This document shows positions 1 through 9,491 of a stretch of 64,000 bases of DNA, one piece after another (position 1 is the first letter of the stretch; every line of letters starts with the position of its first letter). Under the pieces are notes generated by a model. The model was not told where the DNA came from, did not search any database, and was given only the letters and a program-made list of their open reading frames with translations. This stretch comes from Ruegeria discodermiae. GTDB taxonomy: Bacteria; Pseudomonadota; Alphaproteobacteria; Rhodobacterales; Rhodobacteraceae. Position numbers and translations under genes: made by a program. The stretch is taken from contig NZ_JAVAMO010000012.1 of NCBI RefSeq assembly GCF_030758345.1, forward strand, positions 1 through 64,000, written 5' to 3'.

Positions 1-80
1 CACAGCTCTGCTGTGAGGGTGACGGCAGGCGATTGTTCAAAGAACACTCCGCCGGGAACCCTGCCAACGAACAAAGAAGT

Positions 81-107
81 CCGCTCCAACCCGGAGCGGC
101 CTTTTTT
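81..107 (+). terminator. Rho-independent terminator of an upstream gene
   Basis: Perfect 7-bp stem CCGCTCC/GGAGCGG (81-87 and 93-99) with a 5-nt loop, followed by CCTTTTTT. It should end a plus-strand gene lying mostly outside the window; a frame ending TGA at 14-16 could be its tail, but too little is visible to call it. Confidence 0.75.
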
Positions 108-492
108 GTCACGAAGAGCCTCTCACGTTGGGTGTGGCTCCGGGACAGGCTGGCCTCTGAGCCGCTTGCGCCTGTCGGCCCAGCCCGGCGCGCGCCGGGG
201 TGTTGGCCGTGGGTCCTCATCTGTTTCAGATCTGATGCGGGGTTCGCTCCGCATCATCTCCGATCTTGGAGTGCGGTGTTCGAAACTCAGGAAATTTGCG
301 GAAATCCGTCGGGTCATGGGGTTGCTCCTCGCGGGATGTGTGAGCCTCAGTCTGGACGCCTGCGGGGCAAGGCTGAACCGACAAGAGCCGCAAGCCCGAA
401 CCGACCCGTAAGCCACCCGTAACTCTCTTTGCATTGTGCTGTGCTTGGTGCCATCGTGGCGGCTTGATGAGAGTGTCAAACCCGGTGTTCCC
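108..492. other. Noncoding stretch with inverted repeats
   Basis: No convincing gene. It contains a perfect 16-bp palindrome at 184-199 (CCCGGCGC/GCGCCGGG) and an 8-bp inverted repeat at 233-240/249-256 (TGATGCGG/CCGCATCA). Neither is followed by a T-run, so they are not simple terminators. ORFs crossing the region have no ribosome-binding site and are rich in Arg and Pro, as expected for out-of-frame GC-rich DNA. Confidence 0.5.
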
Positions 493-1389
493 ATGTCAGA
501 CCTCGTGTCCCTGTTTGCGCGGAAGCTCAAAGCGCATCGCACGTCACACGGCCGGCACGGCCGGATGACACAAGAGCAGCTTGCGGACCTTCTGGGGGTA
601 AGCGTGGAGGCGATCGGGAAATACGAACGCTCGGTTTCGTTCATCCGAGGTGATCTTGAGTACAGGCTGACCGAACGTCTCGGCTGGGGTCGGGGTGATG
701 TGATTGCCTGCCGCAAGGATTGGGATACAAGGCGGAAACCTACGAAAAGCCGCTATCGCCTGCTGGATGACGCACTGGTCGATACCGTGTTCGACGGGTC
801 GTGGCGCGCGGCCTGCCTGGCCTCGATCGCAATGGCGGATGCGGAACTGCAGGATCTGCCATGTGAGCTGGAAGCCAATGAGGATGTGTTCCTGCCGATT
901 TATGAAACCTTCCGCGCCCATTGGGCTGCCATAATGTGCGACGGCGAGATGGTGGCGAAATGGACCCTGCCCTTCCTGTTGCCTGAGGATGAGGCGCTGT
1001 TCCGGGCAGGGCAGCTGATCGAATGTGATCTGAGCGTCGATCGGTTGCGCCGCCCGATCCTGCCGGGGACCTATTTTGGCTATTGTCCGGCGTTGATCGT
1101 GCGGCCGGGGCACGAAGCGGCGAGCGCGCTGTTGATGTCCTCCTTTGTGGGCTTCCTCGAAACACTGGCCGAAAGGGATGTATATCTGCACGGGATCGGT
1201 ACGATCTCGGTCTCGCCCGGAGGCGCGCAGGTCTGCCGTGATATCGGCATGATACGATTGGGATCCCATTGCCTGAGCCCGAAATTTGCCGTTTGGGATC
1301 TGCCCGGAAACAGCATCCCGCAGTCGATCTTCGGGCGGCGCAGCGCGTTTCTGCGGCAACGCTACGCGGAGGCCTTTGATGGCACTTAA
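493..1389 (+). CDS. HTH (XRE-like) regulator with a possible acyltransferase-like C-terminal domain
   Basis: A 298-aa protein. Residues about 1-65 form an XRE/Cro-type helix-turn-helix with the typical run MTQEQLADLLGVSVEAIGKYE. The remaining about 200 residues match no regulator I can name. The segment around residues 195-265 (RPGHEAASALL...GIGTISVSPGGAQVCRDIGM) resembles the CoA-binding and beta-bulge part of GNAT folds, so an N-acyltransferase-like sensory domain is my inference. I chose the ATG at 493 because MSDLVSLF directly precedes the HTH; upstream in-frame starts add unconserved-looking sequence. No clear Shine-Dalgarno. The gene stands alone, between noncoding DNA and a terminator, so its targets are unknown. 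Confidence 0.7.
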   Translation: MSDLVSLFARKLKAHRTSHGRHGRMTQEQLADLLGVSVEAIGKYERSVSFIRGDLEYRLTERLGWGRGDVIACRKDWDTRRKPTKSRYRLLDDALVDTVFDGSWRAACLASIAMADAELQDLPCELEANEDVFLPIYETFRAHWAAIMCDGEMVAKWTLPFLLPEDEALFRAGQLIECDLSVDRLRRPILPGTYFGYCPALIVRPGHEAASALLMSSFVGFLETLAERDVYLHGIGTISVSPGGAQVCRDIGMIRLGSHCLSPKFAVWDLPGNSIPQSIFGRRSAFLRQRYAEAFDGT

Positions 1390-1446
1390 GGTATGCGCGC
1401 TGGAGGCGATGTCCTCTGCCTGAGTGTCCGCACCGCGAACGACGAA

Positions 1447-1473
1447 GGCCGCCCCAAACCGGGGCGGCCCTTT
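1447..1473. terminator. Terminator between convergent genes
   Basis: 10-bp stem GGCCGCCCC(A)/(C)GGGGCGGCC at 1447-1469 with a very short loop, followed by CTTT on the plus strand. It lies between the HTH gene and the convergent BMP transporter operon and could serve both. Confidence 0.7.
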
Positions 1474-1495
1474 GTATCAATCCGTCCCGGACAGC

Positions 1496-2569
1496 TTATT
1501 GCGGGATTTCGCCTTCCAGCCCTTCGACATAGAAGTTCATGCCGGCCAGCGTGCCGTCATCGGCCACTTCGCCCTCGGCGAGCCAGTCGCTGCCATCCTG
1601 CTTTTTCAGCGGACCGGTGAAGGGATGATAGCTGCCATCGGCGATCGCGGCTTTCATCGCCAGCGCCTCTTCCTTCACATCCGTTGGAACTGCGTCGGAA
1701 ATCTCGCCGATTTTAACCATGCCAGGACCAATCCCGTCCCAAGTGTTCGCGGTCTCCCAAGTGCCATCCATCACCGCCTTGGTGCGGGCGATGTAATAGG
1801 GGGCCCAATCGTCGATGATCGAGCTCACACGCGGCATCGGGGCGTATTCACTCATGTCCGAGGCCTGGCCAAAGGTAATCACGTTACCCGCATCCTGCGC
1901 GGCCGCCTGCGGTGCGGTGGAGTCCGTATGTTGCAAGATCACGTCAGCACCCTGTTCGATCAGAACTGTGGCGGCATCGGCCTCTTTCGCAGGGTCGAAC
2001 CATGTATAGGCCCAGACGATTTTGAACTCGACATCCGGGTTCACCTTCTTGGCGTGGATATAGGCCGAGTTGATGCCCCGGATCACTTCGGGGATCGGGT
2101 AAGAGCCGATATAGCCTATGATGTTCGATTTGGTCATCTTGCCCGCGATATGGCCCTGCACCGCGCGGCCTTCGTAGAAGCGTGCAGAATAGACCGACAC
2201 GTTCGGGGCGGTCTTGTAGCCCGTGGCGTGTTCGAACTTCACCTTGGGGAATTTCTTGGCCACGTTGATGGTCGGGTCCATGTAGCCGAAAGAGGTGGTA
2301 AAGATCAGATCTGCGCCGTCCAGCGCCATCTGCGTCATCACACGTTCGGAGTCGGGGCCTTCGGGTACGGATTCGACAAACACGGTTTCGACCTGGTCGC
2401 CGAATTCCGCCTCGACCGCTTGGCGGCCCTTGTCATGTTCGTAGGTCCAGCCGCCATCGCCGACAGGCCCGACATAGACAAAGCCGACCTTGGTCTTGTC
2501 CTGCGCAATGCCTGCGGTCGCCATCCCCAGCGTCATCGCTGCGGTTGCAAGTAGAGTGGTGAATTTCAT
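1496..2569 (-). CDS. BMP family ABC transporter substrate-binding protein
   Basis: A 357-aa periplasmic protein of the BMP/PnrA family, whose known ligands are nucleosides and related compounds. The N-terminus is a Sec signal (short charged start, hydrophobic stretch, cleavage near AGIA-QD) without a lipobox Cys, so it is a soluble periplasmic form. Family hallmarks are the VGFVYVGPVGDGGWTYEHDKG start of the mature protein and the DLIFTTSFGYMDP and SIIDDWAPYY regions. It is the last gene of the minus-strand operon after xdhABC, an ATPase and two permeases, which points to a purine base (for example xanthine or hypoxanthine) as ligand. The specificity is inferred from context only. Confidence 0.9.
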   Translation of the reverse strand: MKFTTLLATAAMTLGMATAGIAQDKTKVGFVYVGPVGDGGWTYEHDKGRQAVEAEFGDQVETVFVESVPEGPDSERVMTQMALDGADLIFTTSFGYMDPTINVAKKFPKVKFEHATGYKTAPNVSVYSARFYEGRAVQGHIAGKMTKSNIIGYIGSYPIPEVIRGINSAYIHAKKVNPDVEFKIVWAYTWFDPAKEADAATVLIEQGADVILQHTDSTAPQAAAQDAGNVITFGQASDMSEYAPMPRVSSIIDDWAPYYIARTKAVMDGTWETANTWDGIGPGMVKIGEISDAVPTDVKEEALAMKAAIADGSYHPFTGPLKKQDGSDWLAEGEVADDGTLAGMNFYVEGLEGEIPQ

Positions 2570-2603
2570 CAGGTTCTCCCCAGTTGGTTTTCTAAGTTGG
2601 CCC

Positions 2604-3524
2604 CTAGTGCGAGGCGTGGAATATCCTGCCGAGTGAGGCAGGTGCGCTGCTTTTGTCAGCTGAAAGGATCACGAGCACAAGGATCGTGATGATGTAGGGC
2701 GACATTGCCAAATACTCCACCGGAATGGCAACGCCTGCTGCCTGCAGGTTGAGCTGCAATACGGTGATGCCGCCAAACAAATAGGCACCCAGTAGAACGC
2801 GCCAGGGCTTCCAACTGGCAAAGACCACCAGCGCCAAGGCAATCCAGCCGATGCCTGCCGTCATGCCCTCGGTCCACTGCGGCACGCGCACGAGGCTGAT
2901 ATAGGCCCCGCCCAGACCGGCACAGGCCCCGCCAAACATGATTGCAAGGACACGGATTCGGATCACCTTGTAGCCCAGTGCGTGGGCCGCATCGTGGTTT
3001 TCCCCCACCGCGCGCAGGATCAGACCCACTCTTGTAAATTTCAGCACGGCCCAGACCGCCGCGATCAGCGCGATACCGAAATAGAGCACCAGATCGTGGC
3101 TGAACAGGATCGGGCCCACCACCGGCAGATCGCTCAGCCCCGGAATGTTCAGCTCTGGCGTGTCGGGTGGTTTGACCCCCACATAGCTTTGCCCCATCAA
3201 CGCGCTCAACCCCAGACCGAAGAGCGTCAGGGCAAGGCCCGAGGCGACCTGATTGGCCAGCGCAACCTGTGTCAGGAGCACAAACAAGAGCGACAGAACC
3301 GCCCCGCCAAGCGCTGCGGCGAGGAAGCCGACGAAAGTCGATCCGGTCTCGACCGTGATCGCGAACCCGCAGATCGCGCCGATGATCATCATGCCTTCGA
3401 CGCCCAGGTTTAGAACACCGGCCTTCTCGACCACCAGTTCCCCGATCGCGGCAAGCAGCAGCGGAGTTGCGGCCACCATCAGCGAGGCGATCAGCAGGAC
3501 GGGATTAATCTCAGATAGGTCCAT
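2604..3524 (-). CDS. BMP-linked ABC transporter permease (NupQ/YufQ-like)
   Basis: A 306-aa membrane protein of the branched-chain-permease superfamily (BPD_transp_2) with about eight to nine hydrophobic segments. The motif AGVLNLGVEGMMIIGA near residues 35-50 is characteristic of permeases working with BMP-type binding proteins. It lies 3 bp after the other permease and upstream of the binding protein, so the two permeases probably form a heterodimeric channel. Confidence 0.9.
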   Translation of the reverse strand: MDLSEINPVLLIASLMVAATPLLLAAIGELVVEKAGVLNLGVEGMMIIGAICGFAITVETGSTFVGFLAAALGGAVLSLLFVLLTQVALANQVASGLALTLFGLGLSALMGQSYVGVKPPDTPELNIPGLSDLPVVGPILFSHDLVLYFGIALIAAVWAVLKFTRVGLILRAVGENHDAAHALGYKVIRIRVLAIMFGGACAGLGGAYISLVRVPQWTEGMTAGIGWIALALVVFASWKPWRVLLGAYLFGGITVLQLNLQAAGVAIPVEYLAMSPYIITILVLVILSADKSSAPASLGRIFHASH

Positions 3525-3527
3525 GGC

Positions 3528-4610
3528 TCAGGCCACCTCTTTCAGCGCCAGTCGCAGGCGGTAATTGGTCAGAAGGTCGAAGGCGAGCAGGAAGAACAGC
3601 AGCATGCCCTGAAACACCTGGATTGCCGCGGCGGGCAGGCCCATCTCGGATTGTGCGATTTCGCCGCCAATATAGGTCAGCGCCATCAGGCTGCCCGCCA
3701 GCAGGATGCCTACCGGATGCAGGCGGCCTAGAAAGGCCACAATGATCGCGGTAAAGCCATAGCCCACGTTGAAATCAATACTGACCTGGCCCGAGGGGCC
3801 GGAGACCTCGAACAGCCCCGCAAGGCCTGCCAGCGCGCCGGAGAGTCCGAGGCAGAACAGGATCAGCCGCGCCGGGTTCACGCCTGCAAACCGCGCCGCA
3901 CGCGGGGCCTCACCGGTCAGCCGGATGTGAAAGCCCAACATATGCCGGTTCAGCAGCACATAGGCGAAGATCACAGCGATAAACGCCGCCACAACGCCCC
4001 AATGCATGCCCGAGCCTTCGATCAGGTCGGCATTATAGGCGCTGGCATAAGACTGAAAGTTGCGCGAGCCGGGAAAGCCGAACCCTTCGGGGTTCTTCAG
4101 CAGGCCCAGCGAGACCGAAGCCAGCATCTGTTCGGCCACATATACCAGCATCAGCGACACGAGGATTTCATTGGTGCCGAACCGCACCTTCAGAAATGCC
4201 GGGATCATGGCCCAGGCCCATCCCCCCAGCGCGCCGCCGATCACCATCAGCGGAAAGATGTACCACGCCTCCAGCGGGTAGAAAGCCAGCCCAACGCCAG
4301 CACCGACGATGGCGCCCATGATATACTGCCCCTCGGCGCCGATATTCCAGATGCCCGCCTTGAAGCCTAGCGACAGCCCGATTGCGATCAGCACCAATGG
4401 CGCGCCTTTGACAAGCAGTTGCGGACGGTAATAGAACGAGAATTCCCCAAAAAGCGGCTCCCAGAAGATGGTCATAATCGCCTCGACCGGGTTTTTGCCC
4501 AAAGCAGCAAACAGCAACCCGCCAAAGAACATGGTGGCCAGGACCGCGACAAGCGGCGTGGCCAGCGACCAGGCCTGCGAGGGCTGGGGTCTTTTTTCCA
4601 GAACGATCAT
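3528..4610 (-). CDS. BMP-linked ABC transporter permease (NupP/YufP-like)
   Basis: A 360-aa integral membrane protein of BPD_transp_2 type. After a first hydrophobic segment (about residues 15-40) it has the family signature GIWNIGAEGQYIMGAI near residues 85-100 and then several more transmembrane helices. It is the larger of the paired permeases, directly downstream of the ATPase gene. Its partner is the 306-aa permease that follows 3 bp later. Confidence 0.9.
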   Translation of the reverse strand: MIVLEKRPQPSQAWSLATPLVAVLATMFFGGLLFAALGKNPVEAIMTIFWEPLFGEFSFYYRPQLLVKGAPLVLIAIGLSLGFKAGIWNIGAEGQYIMGAIVGAGVGLAFYPLEAWYIFPLMVIGGALGGWAWAMIPAFLKVRFGTNEILVSLMLVYVAEQMLASVSLGLLKNPEGFGFPGSRNFQSYASAYNADLIEGSGMHWGVVAAFIAVIFAYVLLNRHMLGFHIRLTGEAPRAARFAGVNPARLILFCLGLSGALAGLAGLFEVSGPSGQVSIDFNVGYGFTAIIVAFLGRLHPVGILLAGSLMALTYIGGEIAQSEMGLPAAAIQVFQGMLLFFLLAFDLLTNYRLRLALKEVA

Positions 4611-4640
4611 CTGCTTGCGCCCTCGTTGTCTCTGCTTGCC

Positions 4641-6158
4641 TCAAACATGCGCCACCTCGATCCCGTGTGCGCCGCCCATCATCAGGCCGATCTCGTCCAC
4701 GCTCAGCTCCGTGGTCGGGCGCGGCGCGCTCAACCGGCCTTCGTTCAGCGCGGCGAAACTGTCGGAGATTTCCATCAATTCATCGAGATCCTGAGAGATG
4801 CAGACCACCGCTGCGCCTCCTGCGGCCAGATCAAGAATGGCCTGCCGGATCGCCGCTGCGGCTGCGGCATCCACACCCCAGGTCGGCTGGTTAACCACTA
4901 GCACATCCGGGTTTTGCAGGACTTCGCGACCGATGACGAATTTCTGCAGATTGCCGCCTGACAGCGACCGTGCCGCGTTGTCGGGTCCGGGCGTGCGCAC
5001 GTCGAATGCCTTGATGATCTTTTCGGCAAAACCCTGCGTCTCGGCCCATTTCAGAAAGCCGCGCTTTTCCAGCTTTTCGCGCACTGAACCGGTGAGCAGC
5101 GCGTTTTCCGTCAGGCTCATATCGGGGGCGGCAGCGTGGCCAAGACGTTCTTCCGGCGCGGTGAGCAAACCCATGCGTCGCCGTGCGGTCGGGCCTTCTC
5201 TACCGATAGGCTCGCCTGCCAGCTTGACCGCTTCGGCATCGGTCGAAATCTCGCCCGACAGCACGCCCAGCAACTCGTCCTGCCCGTTGCCCGCAACCCC
5301 GCCGATCCCCAGCACTTCGCCCTTGCGGACCGTCAGATGCAGGTTCTTGAGCGCGGTGCCAAATTCCGAGGGTGAGGGAACTGACAGGCCGGAGATATCC
5401 AGCGCGACCGCGCCAAAGTCGCGTCCGGCGCGTTCAGGCGTTTGCAGCGTCTCGCCCACCATGAGCTCCGCCATCTCGCGCGCCGAGGTTTCAGCGGGAA
5501 TGCACTCGCCCACATTCTTGCCCAGCCGCAGGATCGTGGCGTGATCGCAGAGCGTGCGGATTTCCTCCAGCTTGTGCGAGATATAGAGGATCGACGTGCC
5601 CTCAGAGCTCAGTTTCTGCAGCGTCTGGAACAGGATATCGACCTCTTGCGGGGTCAGAACGCTGGTGGGCTCATCCATGATAAGCAGCTTGGGGTCCTGC
5701 AAAAGGCAGCGGATGATCTCGACCCGCTGGCGTTCCCCGGCGGACAGATCCCCGACCCGGCGATAGGGGTCGAGCGGCAGGCCGTAGGTTTCGGACACGT
5801 CGCGGATGCGCGAGGCCAGATCACCCATGGCGGGCGGGTTTTCCATGCCCAGGGCGACGTTTTCCGCCACGTCCAGCGCATCGAAGAGCGAGAAATGCTG
5901 AAACACCATCGCGATCCCATCGGCGCGCGCCGCGCGCGGCTCGGGAGGGGCGTAAGGCTGACCGCGCAGCAACATGGTGCCGCTATCGGGCTTCACCAGC
6001 CCATAGATCATCTTGACCAGCGTCGATTTTCCGGCACCGTTTTCGCCAAGCAACGCGTGCACCTCACCCGCGCCGATATCGAAGGAAACGGTGTCGTTGG
6101 CGACAACGCCGGGATAGGCCTTGGTCAGGCCTTGCAGACTGAGAAGTGGGGTGGTCAC
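4641..6158 (-). CDS. Dual-domain ABC transporter ATP-binding protein (NupO/YufO-like)
   Basis: A 505-aa protein with two fused nucleotide-binding domains. Domain 1 (about residues 1-240) has Walker A GENGAGKST, signature LSAGERQRVEI and Walker B LLIMDEPTSVL. Domain 2 (about 250-500) has a degenerate Walker A (GGVAGNGQDELL) and signature LSGGNLQKFVIG. This asymmetry is usual for ATPases of BMP and CUT2 transporters. Its ATG overlaps the xdhC stop (ATGA), which ties transport and catabolism into one translational unit. Confidence 0.93.
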   Translation of the reverse strand: MTTPLLSLQGLTKAYPGVVANDTVSFDIGAGEVHALLGENGAGKSTLVKMIYGLVKPDSGTMLLRGQPYAPPEPRAARADGIAMVFQHFSLFDALDVAENVALGMENPPAMGDLASRIRDVSETYGLPLDPYRRVGDLSAGERQRVEIIRCLLQDPKLLIMDEPTSVLTPQEVDILFQTLQKLSSEGTSILYISHKLEEIRTLCDHATILRLGKNVGECIPAETSAREMAELMVGETLQTPERAGRDFGAVALDISGLSVPSPSEFGTALKNLHLTVRKGEVLGIGGVAGNGQDELLGVLSGEISTDAEAVKLAGEPIGREGPTARRRMGLLTAPEERLGHAAAPDMSLTENALLTGSVREKLEKRGFLKWAETQGFAEKIIKAFDVRTPGPDNAARSLSGGNLQKFVIGREVLQNPDVLVVNQPTWGVDAAAAAAIRQAILDLAAGGAAVVCISQDLDELMEISDSFAALNEGRLSAPRPTTELSVDEIGLMMGGAHGIEVAHV

Positions 6159-7090
6159 GCGCTCAGATCCTTTTTGTTTTCGAGTGCTTCACGAGGCCGC
6201 AGCATCTGCGCGGCGACGCCCACGGCGATCGTTTGAGGATGTTTCCCCAGTGAGGGGTCTCCGATCGGGCAGGTGATGCGCGCGATCTGGTCCGGCGCAT
6301 GACCCAGCGCCTTCAGCCGGGACCGGAACCGCGCCCATTTGGTGGCCGAACCGATCAGGCCCGCAAAGGCGAAATCATGGCGCAGCAACTGGTTGCACAG
6401 GTTCAGGTCAAGCACATGCGAATAGGTCAGAACCAGATGTTCTGCCCGTGGCGGCGCATAGTTCACCAGATCGGCAGGCTTTGCCGCTGGAACGACCGTT
6501 ACGCCATCGGGCACGGTGTCGGGAAAGCGGTCCGCTGCTGTGTCGACCCAGGTGATCGCCAGATCGGGTAGCGGGGCCAACACATCAACCAGCGCCCGGC
6601 CCACATGACCCGCGCCCCAGATCCAGAGCGCGCGGGTGGGTCTGTGAACCGGCTCGACCATCCAGCCATCGATCAGTTGTGGTTCGGGGGCGAGGCCCTG
6701 ACGGCGCCGCGTCGCCAGCAGGCGCTTCACCGACAAAGGCATATCGGTCGCTCCGACAGGGCGGGCGATCACGTCACCTTCCAACGCGTCCAGCGCCTTG
6801 GTGTGATAGACCTCGCTCAGCAACCGTACCACGCCGCCACAGCACTGGCCCAGATCAGGCCCCAACGCGTGCTGGCTCAGAACCCGGTCCACGCTTTGCT
6901 GGCGCGCGGCTTCGGCGGCCTGAAACTCAAGCGTGCCGCCGCCGATCGTGCCGGATTGGCCGCCCTCCCAGACCAGCATCGCCGCGCCCACTTCGCGTGG
7001 GGAGGAACCCTTGATCGACGCGATCACCACGCGCACCACGCGGCCATGTGCGGCAACCGCTGCGCGCAGGGTGTCAAGGTCAAACCCCAT
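6155..7090 (-). CDS. xdhC: Xanthine dehydrogenase accessory protein XdhC
   Basis: A 311-aa XdhC/CoxI-family protein that binds and sulfurates the molybdenum cofactor before its insertion into XdhB. Visible features are the N-terminal XdhC_CoxI region with IKGSSPREVGAAMLV and GTIGGGTLE, and a C-terminal Rossmann-like domain starting LWIWGAGHVGRALV, with LVLTYSHVLDLNLC and GLIGSATKWARFR. The start at MGFDLDTL overlaps the xdhB stop by 11 bp; a longer reading adds an Arg/Ser-rich stretch that is xdhB in another frame. Confidence 0.93.
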   Translation of the reverse strand: MGFDLDTLRAAVAAHGRVVRVVIASIKGSSPREVGAAMLVWEGGQSGTIGGGTLEFQAAEAARQQSVDRVLSQHALGPDLGQCCGGVVRLLSEVYHTKALDALEGDVIARPVGATDMPLSVKRLLATRRRQGLAPEPQLIDGWMVEPVHRPTRALWIWGAGHVGRALVDVLAPLPDLAITWVDTAADRFPDTVPDGVTVVPAAKPADLVNYAPPRAEHLVLTYSHVLDLNLCNQLLRHDFAFAGLIGSATKWARFRSRLKALGHAPDQIARITCPIGDPSLGKHPQTIAVGVAAQMLRPREALENKKDLSA

Positions 7091-9491
7091 CGCGCACCCT
7101 CCGGATTCCGCGCCAGACCTCTTCCGCCGTGGCCGGAGCATTCAGCGCTGGATAGGCGGGTCCGCAGGCCGCCACCGCGTCCGAGAGCGCCAGCCAGGCC
7201 GAGATGCCCAGCATGAAGGGCGGCTCACCCACCGCTTTGGAGCGATAGATCGTATCCTCGCGGTTCTCGCCATCCCAGAGCGTCACGTTGAAGATATCGG
7301 GCCGGTCCGAACAGGCGGGGATCTTGTAGGTCGAGGGCGCATGGGTGCGCAACGCGCCTTTCTCGTCCCAGACCAGTTCTTCGGTCGTCAGCCAGCCCGC
7401 GCCCTGCACATAGCCGCCCTCGACCTGACCGATATCCAGTGCCGGGTTCAGTGACGCGCCCGCATCATGCAGGATATCAGCGCGCAGGATGCGGTTTTCA
7501 CCGGTCAGCGTGTCCACCGCCACTTCGGTCAGGGCCGCGCCATGGGCGAAGTAGAAAAACGGCCGCCCGTGGCCTTTGATCCGGTCCCATTCGATCTTGG
7601 GGGTTTTGTAAAAGCCCGTGGCCGACAGGCTGACCCGCCCTTGATAGGTCAGAGCCGCGGCTTCGGCGAAGCTGTAGCGCGCCTCGCCCACTTCCACATG
7701 GCCGTCCGCGAAGCGCACCGATCCGGCATCCGCCTGATGGTGTTCCGCCAGATACGCCGCCATCCGGTCGCGGATCGTGTCGCAGGCGGCTTTGACTGCC
7801 ATACCGTTCAGATCGCTGCCCGACGAGGCGGCGGTGGCAGAGGTGTTGGGCACCTTGGCAGTGTCTGTGGCGGTGATCTTGATCATCTCAAGCGGGATGC
7901 CGAAGCGCGCTGCGGCCACTTGCGCCACCTTCTGGAACAGCCCTTGCCCCATCTCGGTCCCGCCATGGTTCAGATGCACCGAGCCGTCCTGATAGACATG
8001 CACCAGCGCACCCGCCTGGTTCAGATGGGTCAGCGTGAAAGAGATGCCGAACTTGACCGGCGAAAACCCCAGCCCCTTCTTGATGATCGGGTTTTCCTTG
8101 TTCCAGTCGGCTATGGCCAACCGGCGTGCCGCATAATCGCTGGAGGCCAGCAGCGCCTCGGTCATTTCGTGCAATTCGAAATCGGAAATCTCCATCCCGT
8201 AAGGCGTGGTGTTGCCCCCTTGGGGAATCGATCGCACGGGACGGGGGCGGGTGATCTGTTCCACTGCGCCCCGGCTGGTCAGGTCTTCATGTGGATCGAC
8301 CGGCTCCAGCGCTTCTGGCGGTTTCGACAGCGTTGGCGGCACTGGATGGGTCGGTTCGTAATAATTGCGACGGCGCAATTCGACCGGGTCGATCCCCAGC
8401 ACATGCGCGGCGTGATCCATCACCCGCTCGATTCCGACCACGCCCTGTGGCCCGCCAAAGCCGCGATAGGCGGTGGCGGATTGGGTGTTGGTTTTCAGCC
8501 GGTGACTTTCGATCCGGGCGGTGGGCAGCAGATAGGCATTGTCGGAATGCAGCATGGCGCGGTCGGCCACTGGTAGCGACAGATCCTGCGCCCAGCCACA
8601 GATCACGTGATGCAGGAAGGAAACGCCCTGGATATGCCCATCCGCATCGAAGCCTGCGCGGTAGGACATACGAAACGCGTGGCGCTTGCCGGTGATGGTC
8701 ATGTCGTCATCGCGGTCATAGCGCATCTTGCAGGCGCGGCCCGTCGCCCGCGAGACCACCGCACACGCCACGGCCAGCGCGTTGCCCTGGCTTTCCTTGC
8801 CGCCAAAGCCGCCGCCCATGCGCCGCGCCTCGACCCGGACGGCATGCATCGGAACGCCCAACGCATCGGCGACCTTGTGCTGTATCTCGGTCGGATGCTG
8901 GGTCGAGGAATAGACCATCATGTCGCCGCCCTCTTGCGGCATGGTCATGGCGGCCTGGCTTTCGAGGTAGAAATGCTCCTGCCCGCCCAGTTCGAACGTG
9001 CCTTCGACGACGTGTTTCGCCGAGGCAATCGCCGCCTCGGCATCGCCCTTGCGATAGATGCGGGGGCCTTCTTCGAACCGGCTGTCGGCGTCCAGCGCCT
9101 GTTCGATGGTCAGGATGGCGTCCAGTTCTTCATACGCGATCCTGCCCAGCCGTGCGGCCTTGCGCGCCGCCAGATGAGACGTCGCCGCGACCACATAGAT
9201 GGGTTGACCGATGTAATGGACCATATCCTCCGCCAGCAGGGGTTCGTCATGGATGGATGGCGAAACATCGTTTGCATAAGGTAAATCCGCGGCGGTCAGC
9301 ACCGTCACCACGCCGGGAGCGGCGCGTGCGGCATCCAGATCCATCGACCGGATACGTCCTTTTGCGACCGTGCTCAGGCCAAAGGCCAGATGCAGCGTTC
9401 CCTTGGGCGTTGGAATATCGTCGATGTAGCGCGCCTCGCCTGACACATGCAGGGGCGCGGCGTCATGGGGCAGAGGTTTGGAGACGCTCAT
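7080..9491 (-). CDS. xdhB: Xanthine dehydrogenase molybdopterin-binding subunit
   Basis: An 803-aa large subunit that oxidises hypoxanthine to xanthine and urate at a Mo cofactor. It has an aldehyde oxidase/xanthine dehydrogenase a/b hammerhead domain (about 15-125) followed by the molybdopterin-binding domain. Landmarks are [11 protein letters not shown], the cofactor loop [13 protein letters not shown], and the C-terminal VGEPPFMLG carrying the expected catalytic Glu. It starts inside the xdhA stop (4-bp overlap) and overlaps xdhC by 11 bp. Length and motifs are normal for the bacterial two-subunit enzyme. Confidence 0.95.
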   Translation of the reverse strand: MSVSKPLPHDAAPLHVSGEARYIDDIPTPKGTLHLAFGLSTVAKGRIRSMDLDAARAAPGVVTVLTAADLPYANDVSPSIHDEPLLAEDMVHYIGQPIYVVAATSHLAARKAARLGRIAYEELDAILTIEQALDADSRFEEGPRIYRKGDAEAAIASAKHVVEGTFELGGQEHFYLESQAAMTMPQEGGDMMVYSSTQHPTEIQHKVADALGVPMHAVRVEARRMGGGFGGKESQGNALAVACAVVSRATGRACKMRYDRDDDMTITGKRHAFRMSYRAGFDADGHIQGVSFLHHVICGWAQDLSLPVADRAMLHSDNAYLLPTARIESHRLKTNTQSATAYRGFGGPQGVVGIERVMDHAAHVLGIDPVELRRRNYYEPTHPVPPTLSKPPEALEPVDPHEDLTSRGAVEQITRPRPVRSIPQGGNTTPYGMEISDFELHEMTEALLASSDYAARRLAIADWNKENPIIKKGLGFSPVKFGISFTLTHLNQAGALVHVYQDGSVHLNHGGTEMGQGLFQKVAQVAAARFGIPLEMIKITATDTAKVPNTSATAASSGSDLNGMAVKAACDTIRDRMAAYLAEHHQADAGSVRFADGHVEVGEARYSFAEAAALTYQGRVSLSATGFYKTPKIEWDRIKGHGRPFFYFAHGAALTEVAVDTLTGENRILRADILHDAGASLNPALDIGQVEGGYVQGAGWLTTEELVWDEKGALRTHAPSTYKIPACSDRPDIFNVTLWDGENREDTIYRSKAVGEPPFMLGISAWLALSDAVAACGPAYPALNAPATAEEVWRGIRRVRDGV

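Noticed and set aside
316-411. 31-codon frame beginning with a lipobox-like MGLLLAGC
   Set aside because: No ribosome-binding site, no continuation resembling a small lipoprotein such as entericidin, and it lies in repeat-rich noncoding DNA.
1424-2554. Long plus-strand ORF of 376 codons
   Set aside because: Antisense to the BMP binding-protein gene; His/Arg-rich composition typical of the complement of GC-rich coding DNA.
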